Below are positions 52,360 to 60,248 of a stretch of 64,000 bases of DNA, in pieces (position 1 is the stretch's first letter; each line of letters begins with the position of its first letter). The stretch covers positions 1-64,000 of the forward strand of contig SEAD01000001.1 in assembly GCA_004173355.1 (NCBI GenBank), read 5' to 3'. This DNA is from Chitinophagaceae bacterium (GTDB lineage: Bacteria; Bacteroidota; Bacteroidia; Chitinophagales; Chitinophagaceae). The notes under the pieces are model-generated. The model saw only the letters and a program-made list of their open reading frames with translations. It was not told where the DNA came from and made no database searches. The position numbers were made by a program, and so were the translations under genes.

Positions 52360-54396
52360 ATGTTCCACCCCAAGCCCGTTCCCATCAGGGTTATCTTACT
52401 TGCCATTATAACCTGCTGCAGCAGCCTGCTGCCCGCGCAGAAAGTCAATACCGACAGCCTGCGCCGCATCATCAGCAGCCAGCTGCCCGACACCCAGCGC
52501 ATCGATGCCATGCTCTCCCTTGCCGCTTACCAGGTCAAACATGAACGCGATGACTCCGGCGGGTTGCGCCTGCTGCGTGATGCAAGGGACCGGTCAGTCA
52601 GGGCCGGTTATCCCGCAGGACAGGTACAGGCACTACTGACCATGGGCAATTACCATCGGGAGAAAAACCAATGGACACCTGCGCTGGAATCCTACCAGGA
52701 AATGGTCCGCGCGGCAGCTACGGTAAAATGGGACAGCCTGCGTTACCGCGCGATCATGATGGCTTATAATAATCTAGGAGGCATCTATAATTTCAACGGC
52801 GATTACAACAACTCGCTGGCCAACCGCATGAAATCACTGGAAATTGCCGAACGGTACACTCCGGACAACTACCAGAACCTTGGTGTCATTTACCTCAACA
52901 TTGCCAGCGATTACAGGCAACTGAAGATCCCAATAAAGGCATTGGAATACCTGGGGAAAACGACGGGTTTCTTTGATAAACTGTCTGACCGGCTGAAGAT
53001 GGAGTACTATTATGAGTACTACGAAAATTATCTCGCCGCCGACAGTACCGCTGATGCGGAACTGGTGCTGGGCAAACTGGAAAAGGGTCTTGCCGAATAC
53101 AGCCTGAGCCCCTTCCAGCAAAAAGACTACGCACTCATGATCACCCGACTCAGAGGCAATTTTGCCATCAGTCACGGAAAAGATTATACCAGCGGGATAA
53201 CCCTGTATGAAAAAGCGCTGGGGCTTGCCCGCGCGCTGGAAGACCGCGCCGAGATCAGTTCGGCATTGCAGCAGCTCGGCGCCGCATGGATCAGCAATGG
53301 CAACCCGGCAAAAGCGATCCCCATCCTGCGCCAGGCCTACGATTCAAGCCTGGCGGGCAAACAGCTCAACCTGCAACTGAAAACTGCAACCGGGCTGGGT
53401 GAAGCTTACCGGGCAACTGGTAATGAGGGGGAGGCCAACCGGTTTTTATCCGAAGCCATCCGTCTGCAGTCAACAATTTATGACGATGAAAAAACGAAGG
53501 AACTCAATTTCCTGGAGGCCATTTACCAGGGTGAAAAAAGGGAAAAGGAAATCACCGCACTGAAACTTTCCGGTGCGGAAAAAGAATTATCGATTGTAAA
53601 ACGAAACCGGATGCTTATAACGGGTGGGGCCGTTGCCCTGGCCATCGTGCTGTTATTGCTGCTGCTGTACCGCAACAGCCGCCAGAAAAGTGCCATCGCC
53701 GAAAAGGAACAACAGGTGCAGGCCGAACAGATCCGTTTCCTCGAACGCCAGCAGCAGGTGGTATCGCTGCAATCAATGATCAACGGGCAGGAGACGGAAC
53801 GGACAAGGATGGCGCGCGACCTGCATGATGGCCTTGGAGGTTTGTTCTCCACCATCCGCATGCATTTCAGTACACTGCAGCACGAACATCCTGACCTGAA
53901 AACATATCCCCTGTTCAACAGCAGTTATTCCATGGTCAATACTGCAGCCGAGGAGGTACGCCGGATCGCGCACAATATGATGCCCGAGGTATTGATCCGG
54001 ATCGGGCTGGTGCCGGCAGTACAGGAGCTGTGCAACAGTATCAGCGCAGGCAAACTGCTTACGGTGACAATGCAATCATATGGGATGGACAATCGCATGG
54101 GCTCCGGTACGGAGATCATGCTGTACCGCATCATCCAGGAGCTGCTGAATAATATTATCAAACATGCCCATGCCACGGAAGCGCTGATCCAGTTCAACCG
54201 CGAAGGGAACCAGCTCAACCTGACGGTGGAGGACAATGGCCGCGGGTTTGACACACTCGATACCGGCACGCAGAAACAGGCGGGTCTCGACTCCGTCAAA
54301 AGCCGCGTGAATTATCTCAACGGTACGCTTTCGATTGATTCGGAAAAAGAGGTCGGCACCACCGTGATGATGCTTTTCCTCGTAAATGACCAATAA
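52360..54396 (+). CDS. TPR-fused sensor histidine kinase (DLHDGLGG type)
   Basis: I choose the ATG at 52360, which opens a signal peptide (MFHPKPVPIRVILLAIITC); a TTG 72 bases upstream is less likely. The 678-residue product has TPR-like repeats (about 35-410), a TM helix near 425 and a HisKA_3-type kinase with DLHDGLGGLF and N box ELLNNIIKHA. Sensor and kinase classes differ from the first cassette, so the two do not look like a recent duplication. Its partner regulator follows after 24 bases. Confidence 0.9.
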   Translation: MFHPKPVPIRVILLAIITCCSSLLPAQKVNTDSLRRIISSQLPDTQRIDAMLSLAAYQVKHERDDSGGLRLLRDARDRSVRAGYPAGQVQALLTMGNYHREKNQWTPALESYQEMVRAAATVKWDSLRYRAIMMAYNNLGGIYNFNGDYNNSLANRMKSLEIAERYTPDNYQNLGVIYLNIASDYRQLKIPIKALEYLGKTTGFFDKLSDRLKMEYYYEYYENYLAADSTADAELVLGKLEKGLAEYSLSPFQQKDYALMITRLRGNFAISHGKDYTSGITLYEKALGLARALEDRAEISSALQQLGAAWISNGNPAKAIPILRQAYDSSLAGKQLNLQLKTATGLGEAYRATGNEGEANRFLSEAIRLQSTIYDDEKTKELNFLEAIYQGEKREKEITALKLSGAEKELSIVKRNRMLITGGAVALAIVLLLLLLYRNSRQKSAIAEKEQQVQAEQIRFLERQQQVVSLQSMINGQETERTRMARDLHDGLGGLFSTIRMHFSTLQHEHPDLKTYPLFNSSYSMVNTAAEEVRRIAHNMMPEVLIRIGLVPAVQELCNSISAGKLLTVTMQSYGMDNRMGSGTEIMLYRIIQELLNNIIKHAHATEALIQFNREGNQLNLTVEDNGRGFDTLDTGTQKQAGLDSVKSRVNYLNGTLSIDSEKEVGTTVMMLFLVNDQ

Positions 54397-54420
54397 CATT
54401 CGTATTTTCATTTTATCCAG

Positions 54421-55053
54421 ATGATAACGGTTTTAATTATAGATGACCATCCACTTGTGGCCAACGGCATAGCCACCATGATCCGCGATGTGGATCACCT
54501 GCAGGTAATCGGCAGCTGCAAGACGGCCGCCGCGGCACTTGAGCTTCTTGCCACCCAGACACCCTCGGTGATCCTGCTGGATATCAGCCTGCCGGATATT
54601 GATGGACTCGAGCTTTGCAGCCGGATCCGGAAAACAAACAAGGAAAGCCGGATCGTTGGCCTGACTTCCACCAATGAAGCCGGCATCATTTCCCAATTGC
54701 TTACCCGCGGTGGGAATGGGTACCTGCTCAAGAATATGGAGCGGGAGGAACTGCTGCAGGCAATCGATACGGTGATGGATGATAAAATATTCCTGAGCCG
54801 AGCCGCCAATGAGAAATTGCTGGAACAATACCGGTCTGCCTCCGAAGCCATGACCAGCTCGCCCGTGCTCACCCGCCGGGAAAAGGAAATACTGCAGTTG
54901 CTGCATGAGGGACTGAATGGCCCGCAGATTGCGGCAAAATTGTTTATCAGTCATTATACCGTGGAGACACACAGGAAGAACCTGATGCAGAAACTGAATG
55001 CCAGCACCACACAGGCACTGCTGAAGACTGCGAAAGAGAACAGGTTTATCTGA
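54421..55053 (+). CDS. NarL/LuxR-type response regulator
   Basis: A 210-residue regulator with receiver (Asp54 in VILLDISLPDIDG) and a LuxR helix-turn-helix (about 150-205, LTRREKEILQLLHEGLNGPQ). It pairs with the TPR kinase upstream. Targets are not visible here. Confidence 0.92.
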   Translation: MITVLIIDDHPLVANGIATMIRDVDHLQVIGSCKTAAAALELLATQTPSVILLDISLPDIDGLELCSRIRKTNKESRIVGLTSTNEAGIISQLLTRGGNGYLLKNMEREELLQAIDTVMDDKIFLSRAANEKLLEQYRSASEAMTSSPVLTRREKEILQLLHEGLNGPQIAAKLFISHYTVETHRKNLMQKLNASTTQALLKTAKENRFI

Positions 55054-55142
55054 TACTTGCAGCACACCTCGAGAAGGATAGCTGGAAGTTTGCCTCCGAG
55101 GATTGACGAAAATTGATTTGCAGTCCATATATTCATGCAAAA

Positions 55143-55601
55143 ATGAATTTACCTGATATCTTCACTGCCGAGGTTGCAGAAACCATCATCAGCCGGATTG
55201 ACAAAATCAACCCGGATACAAAACCATTGTGGGGAAAGATGAATGCCTCCCAGGTACTGGCCCACCTGAACGTAGCATACGACTCCACATTTACCGATAT
55301 ACATCCCACCCCGAACTTTATCCAGCGATTATTTATAAAAGCCTTTGCCGCCTCAATGGTTGTCGGCAACAAGCCCTATCCGAAGAATGGCCCTACGGCA
55401 CCGTGGTTTAAAATTACCGGCGACCGTGATTTTGAAGCGGAGAAAAAGAAACTCCTGGCTTATATCCGGTCGACCGCAGCAAAAGGCGAAGCGTGGTTTG
55501 AAGGAAAGAAAAACAAAAGTTTCGGGGTACTGACCGCCAACCAGTGGAATACTATGTTTTATAAACACCTCGAACACCATCTCACGCAATTCGGAGTGTA
55601 A
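55143..55601 (+). CDS. DUF1569 domain protein
   Basis: The 152-residue protein (ATG at 55143 preferred) has the DUF1569/DinB-like four-helix pattern: MNASQVLAHLNVAY with a His, and the C-terminal HLEHHLTQFG with two His, consistent with a metal-binding DinB-type fold. Function of the family is unestablished. It converges with the M43 protease gene with only 3 bases between the stops. Confidence 0.78.
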   Translation: MNLPDIFTAEVAETIISRIDKINPDTKPLWGKMNASQVLAHLNVAYDSTFTDIHPTPNFIQRLFIKAFAASMVVGNKPYPKNGPTAPWFKITGDRDFEAEKKKLLAYIRSTAAKGEAWFEGKKNKSFGVLTANQWNTMFYKHLEHHLTQFGV

Positions 55602-55604
55602 CCA

Positions 55605-58600
55605 TTACCTGACGAGCAGGATCGTTCCGGATTTCTTCAGCGGTTTTCCCGTCACATCCTTATAGGTGATCAGGTATACATACACTCCGGCTGCCTGTGG
55701 CACGGAGGCCACCCTTCCATCCCAGCCCCTGTGCCGGTCACGGGTATCAAAAAGTTTCTGTCCCCAGCGGTTGAACACCTGCAGCTGGTAATCCTTCAAC
55801 GGTGCGGGTACCATCGGGGTGAAGATCTCGTTCATGCCATCACTGTTGGGACTGAATGCATCCGGCACCTGGATCTCCAGGCAGTTGGTAAAAAAATACG
55901 CCTCACTGGAATCCTTGCCGGTACAGCCATTGCGGTCAATCACCGTCAGGAAATAGGTGCCGGTCTCCGTGACGTTGATAGATTCAGTAGTTGCTCCCGT
56001 ACTCCAGTTGTAGGAGTTAAATCCTTTCACACCAAGCTGGATGATATTGCCTTTACACATACTATCCATCGGAGGCAGGAAATTTTTTGGCAGGCCGAAT
56101 ATTTTTGTAAGCCGCATCGTATCCGAATTGCGGCAACCATTGTTGTCCATCACTTCCACCCAATAGGTGCCGAGACTTCCGGTGGCATATGTCGGAGTGG
56201 TGGCTGCATTGAACCAGGTATACCCGGTAAAACTTCCCGGGTTCAGAAGCAGCGCACTTCCGATACATACACCGCGGTCGGGACCGAGATCCGGTTTCGG
56301 CAATGGATGCACGGTCAGGTTATATACCAGGATGGAATCACATCCCAGCCAGGTTGCCAGCGTATCACGATATATGCCCGAACTGGTCCGGTTGGCACCC
56401 GCCGCGAAATAGGACTGGCCCTCACAGATCTCGGGATAAAAATTGGTGTACTTCACGGGGTTCACGGTGAGCATCAGTGTGCGGGTACTGTCGCACCCGT
56501 TCGCGGCGGGGAACACATCCACATACGTACCGCTGGTAGCATGCCCGCCATATACCTCCCCTTCGCAGAGTGTGACGGCGATGCTGGTAAAAGACCGTGG
56601 TTTCACCAGCAGGTCAAGGGTTACTGTGCTGTCGCACCCCAGTGATGAGATATAATGATCCACATAGATCCCTGTACTGGTATGGCCGGCATAGGTCTGT
56701 CCGTCACAAATCGCCATACCCATACTGATATTGTATGTCGGTGTTACCGTGAGATTGAGTGTCCGTATACTATCGCATCCATTGAAAAAGCTCGCAAAAG
56801 TGTCGACATACACACCGGTGGTGGTATGGCCCGAATAGTTGAGACCCTGGCAGATTTTCGCAGACACGGTAGTCCGGGGCGGGGCGAAGGACGCAAAATT
56901 ATTATGGTAATTAGTTTCCAACAATGGAGTATTCGGAAGCAAAATTGGCATCGGCGTACCTGCATCATTGAATACAACAAAAAGCTTCGGCAGTCCATAG
57001 TAACTCACATTTACCGTATATGAAAAACACATGTAGCAGTTGCCACCCGGCACAGCCGAAGGCAGCAGGTAAGTGCTCAGTAGAGTAGCGCCTGGCAGCC
57101 GCGGGTCGTTATTGTAAAAACTCACCGGGGTATTTTTCGGGAGCGACGCATATCCATAGTCGGCAACACAGAAATCAACTTTTACCTGATTGCCCGATGA
57201 GCAGCGGATGGCCACGTCGAAGATGCCGGCATCTGCGGTAGGATCCGCAACCGGCACGGTGTAAAAGGACGTGGTGTCCGAACAGCTTCCGTTGGTACTG
57301 ACCAGCCGGACCTGGTAGTTGCCGGGTGTCGGGAAAACATAATTCAGGTTGGGCGAGGTAGCCACAACTGTTTCGGTCATTCCCACATTATTACTAACCA
57401 GCCACTGGTATGAAACGGCATTTACCGAAGTATTGGTAAAGAGGATGCTGTCGGTATACACACCCAGTTTAGATGCGATTGCTTTTTTATTGGTATAAAA
57501 ACGGGCGGTTACGCCGCAGTTGACAATTACATAGTCAGTGTAGCTCGAAAAGCAGGTGGGATCAGCATTCCACGCCTTCAGTGTGACCTTGTATTTCCCG
57601 GGCAGGGTGAATGCGGATCCGATCGTGCTGAGATTACCATGCGACACCCCATCGATAAACCATTCGATATTGGCCGCGCCGGTGCTGGTGTTCACAAAAT
57701 TGATCACGGTGCCGGGCAGCGGGTATGGATCACTACGCGTGAATGCGGCAGTGATGGGTTCGGTGCAGGGTTTGGTACACTGGCTGACCAGCAGTCCCGG
57801 TCGCTGCGTCAGTACGGCGGCATGCATCCGGTCTGCCTGTCCCTGGGTAAATTCGTTACCACAGGCATTGTTTCCATAGTCCATGAAATTGGAAATCTGG
57901 TCGGGCACATCCGATGTAAAGAAACCATTGGAGAATGCTGACAGCGTATCCGTATCACAGGAATTTTCCGGCGATGCACAGGATGGGGATGGTTTTACGC
58001 TGAAATCGGGAGGGGTATCACAAACGCGGTCGCCGTTGGTTGTGCAGTCGAAGTTACTGCAGCCACCTTCGAATGTGTGGTAGAGTCCAAGGTAATGTCC
58101 CATCTCATGCGCCATCAGTGTACCCCAGGCCGTAGCCACGATACCATCCAGCGGACCACCATTAGGTGGCAGGGTAGCATAACCTCCTACCCCCAGCCGG
58201 TACCAGGTACCGCAACTGAAGTTGGCATATGCTTCCGCATTGATGCTAGTGATAAACCAGATATTAATATAGTGTGCCGGATCCCATTGTATGAGGTTTT
58301 TGAGCCGGGCATCTTCATTGTCCATGTTGAGATTGTTCCCGTAGAAGGAAGTGGTACGCGTGATACCAGTTGTGTTGCCTCCCTCCGGGTCACGCTGGGC
58401 GAGACAGAAACTGATTTTTGTATCTGCACCCGCGCTGGCAGAATAAATGCCGGATTTGCTGAAGGCATCGTTCAGGTCGCTGATTCCTGCGATCACCTGT
58501 GCATCGGTAATGCTGAGGGGATTGTTGTTGACGATATGCACCACAACGGGAAGCACAACCGGGGTGTTGGCCGACTTACCCGTGGCCGAGCGGATGGCAG

Positions 58601-58808
58601 CATTCATGGCTTCTTCACGCTGTACGTAAACGGGATCCCGGCGACGGGCATCGAGCAGGATATCATTGCTGCATCCGTTACCGGTGGTTTTGTCACTGCC
58701 CGGTGGCAGTCCGTTTCTGACCTTTTGCTGGGAATGAAGGGTCAGTGCCGGTTGCAGGAAAAGCAACAGGAGCAGCAGGTTCCTGGTTATCCGGTTGAGG
58801 TTGAACAT
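55605..58808 (-). CDS. M43 (cytophagalysin/pappalysin) metalloprotease with T9SS type B tail
   Basis: The 1067-residue secreted protein has a signal peptide, an M43 catalytic domain (about 70-340) with HEMGHYLGLYH at 234-244 (three zinc His and Glu) and Met-turn SNFMDYG at 306-312, two PKD/Ig-like domains (about 345-520), four tandem 'GCDS' repeats (651-836), two more Ig-like modules and a gliding-motility/CHU_C type B sorting domain (about 980-1067: VPDAFSPNSDGMNEIF). It should be exported via T9SS to the surface. The target protein is unknown. Confidence 0.93.
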   Translation of the reverse strand: MFNLNRITRNLLLLLLFLQPALTLHSQQKVRNGLPPGSDKTTGNGCSNDILLDARRRDPVYVQREEAMNAAIRSATGKSANTPVVLPVVVHIVNNNPLSITDAQVIAGISDLNDAFSKSGIYSASAGADTKISFCLAQRDPEGGNTTGITRTTSFYGNNLNMDNEDARLKNLIQWDPAHYINIWFITSINAEAYANFSCGTWYRLGVGGYATLPPNGGPLDGIVATAWGTLMAHEMGHYLGLYHTFEGGCSNFDCTTNGDRVCDTPPDFSVKPSPSCASPENSCDTDTLSAFSNGFFTSDVPDQISNFMDYGNNACGNEFTQGQADRMHAAVLTQRPGLLVSQCTKPCTEPITAAFTRSDPYPLPGTVINFVNTSTGAANIEWFIDGVSHGNLSTIGSAFTLPGKYKVTLKAWNADPTCFSSYTDYVIVNCGVTARFYTNKKAIASKLGVYTDSILFTNTSVNAVSYQWLVSNNVGMTETVVATSPNLNYVFPTPGNYQVRLVSTNGSCSDTTSFYTVPVADPTADAGIFDVAIRCSSGNQVKVDFCVADYGYASLPKNTPVSFYNNDPRLPGATLLSTYLLPSAVPGGNCYMCFSYTVNVSYYGLPKLFVVFNDAGTPMPILLPNTPLLETNYHNNFASFAPPRTTVSAKICQGLNYSGHTTTGVYVDTFASFFNGCDSIRTLNLTVTPTYNISMGMAICDGQTYAGHTSTGIYVDHYISSLGCDSTVTLDLLVKPRSFTSIAVTLCEGEVYGGHATSGTYVDVFPAANGCDSTRTLMLTVNPVKYTNFYPEICEGQSYFAAGANRTSSGIYRDTLATWLGCDSILVYNLTVHPLPKPDLGPDRGVCIGSALLLNPGSFTGYTWFNAATTPTYATGSLGTYWVEVMDNNGCRNSDTMRLTKIFGLPKNFLPPMDSMCKGNIIQLGVKGFNSYNWSTGATTESINVTETGTYFLTVIDRNGCTGKDSSEAYFFTNCLEIQVPDAFSPNSDGMNEIFTPMVPAPLKDYQLQVFNRWGQKLFDTRDRHRGWDGRVASVPQAAGVYVYLITYKDVTGKPLKKSGTILLVR

Positions 58809-58955
58809 TGGATTGGTAAGGTAATGGACCGCGCCAGACGCGGGCAGCGTTAAAATAATATTTATTTATCATAAAACATAGGGTGTCCGGTGATTATCCC
58901 GCGCCCGTTGATGACAAAACCGGGGTTTCCCGATTAACCGGTACAATCAGCTGTT

Positions 58956-60191
58956 ATGAAACCAATCCATTCATTTTTACTATCAATCAGTATGGCCAGT
59001 CTTCTTTCCTGCAACAACGCAGCTCAACAGCCACACACCAGCGGCATTCCTGCGGTGACAGGCAGCGAACCCGGCAGCGGTAATTTCCGCGAGGGCGTGG
59101 ATTACCAGCTGTTCGAACGGGCGCGGATCCTCGACAGGAAAGGGTTTGCCGAACCAGCGGAGGCATACAGCCTTCTGCTGCCAAAGGGTTGGAAACAGGA
59201 AGGGGAAATTATCTGGAATGGTCCGGGCAGCGGTTGTGATGGCACTAACCAGTGGATCAAAGCCAGCTCCCCTGACGGGAAATACAGTATCGAGTTCCTG
59301 CCCATGCTGCTCTGGGGCTGGAGCAGCAATGCCGAACTTCGCCAGATGCAGCAGCAGACGGCGGTGCCATCCAGGTATTGCAGTTATGCCGAACCCCTCA
59401 CTGCCGAGCAATACCTCCGGGGTGATTTCCTGCAAAACGATCTGCGTGGTGCCAGCATCATGGCTGTGAGCAGCAACGATGGAGTGATCACGGAGATGTC
59501 GCAGTCCAACGACAAAGCCCGCCGCGAACTGATGTCGTATGGCGCCAGTGATGTGCAGTTCCGCGCCACTGCTATCCGTGCCTCCGTGAGTTTCCCCGAT
59601 GGCAGCGAAGGCATCGTGCTCTGCGGGATGAACAATGTTGAAACGACTATTCCCAATATGTATACCGGGAGTTACGACCAGTCGTACACCAGCCAGGCCC
59701 AGCAACGAATCGTGTTCCGTTTCCCGAAGGGGCAACAGGAACAGGCGGACAAAATGCTGAGTGTAATCCTGTCAGGGTTCCGCACCAATCCATCCTGGCG
59801 GGATGCGGTGAATGGTTTCTGGAAAGATGTGCGCGAGAAAAAACAGGTGGCGCATATCGGGAGGATCCGGATGATGGATGCCCAGACCCGCGCGATCGGT
59901 GACGCAGCCATCCGCCAGGGCAATGAACGGCTGGCGCAGATGGATGTGCAGATGCGCAACTGGGAAGAACGGCAGCAATCGCAGGACAGGATCCATACCG
60001 AATTTATCAAGACCATCCGCGGGGTGGAGAACTACCAGGATGCTTCAGGAAAAGTAGAGCTCAGTGGTGGTTACAACCATGCCTGGAGCCGTGGGGATGG
60101 TGGAAGTTTTATCCTGACCAACAACTCAACATTTGATCCCTCTTCTGTATTCCAGGACCAGGAATGGAAAGAAATGAAAAAAGTGGATTAG
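58956..60191 (+). CDS. lipoprotein of unknown function
   Basis: A 411-residue protein with signal peptide and lipobox (LLSC, Cys19), then a Gln/Gly-poor mature domain. The first half has the motif YSLLLPKGWKQEGEIIW (about 66-82), the C-terminal half is helix-rich with charged repeats. I do not recognise the family. It is divergent from the M43 protease gene with about 147 bases between; no promoter consensus was seen. Confidence 0.65.
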   Translation: MKPIHSFLLSISMASLLSCNNAAQQPHTSGIPAVTGSEPGSGNFREGVDYQLFERARILDRKGFAEPAEAYSLLLPKGWKQEGEIIWNGPGSGCDGTNQWIKASSPDGKYSIEFLPMLLWGWSSNAELRQMQQQTAVPSRYCSYAEPLTAEQYLRGDFLQNDLRGASIMAVSSNDGVITEMSQSNDKARRELMSYGASDVQFRATAIRASVSFPDGSEGIVLCGMNNVETTIPNMYTGSYDQSYTSQAQQRIVFRFPKGQQEQADKMLSVILSGFRTNPSWRDAVNGFWKDVREKKQVAHIGRIRMMDAQTRAIGDAAIRQGNERLAQMDVQMRNWEERQQSQDRIHTEFIKTIRGVENYQDASGKVELSGGYNHAWSRGDGGSFILTNNSTFDPSSVFQDQEWKEMKKVD

Positions 60192-60194
60192 TAT

Positions 60195-60233
60195 AACAAT
60201 GATGGCTGCCTCGTACGGGCAGCCATCATTGTT
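60195..60233. terminator. long perfect hairpin between convergent genes
   Basis: AACAATGATGGCTGCC (60195-60210) pairs base for base with 60218-60233 across a 7-base loop. It has no T run directly after the stem on either strand, so it could act as a processing or stability hairpin as well as a terminator. Confidence 0.65.
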
Positions 60234-60248
60234 AAAAGAAAGAAGTTG

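Noticed and set aside
55731-56645. 304-residue + strand frame inside the M43 protease gene
   Set aside because: Antisense shadow of a clearly domain-bearing protease.
58077-58853. 258-residue + strand frame at the start of the M43 protease gene
   Set aside because: It covers the zinc-site coding region of the protease in antisense and has no own features.
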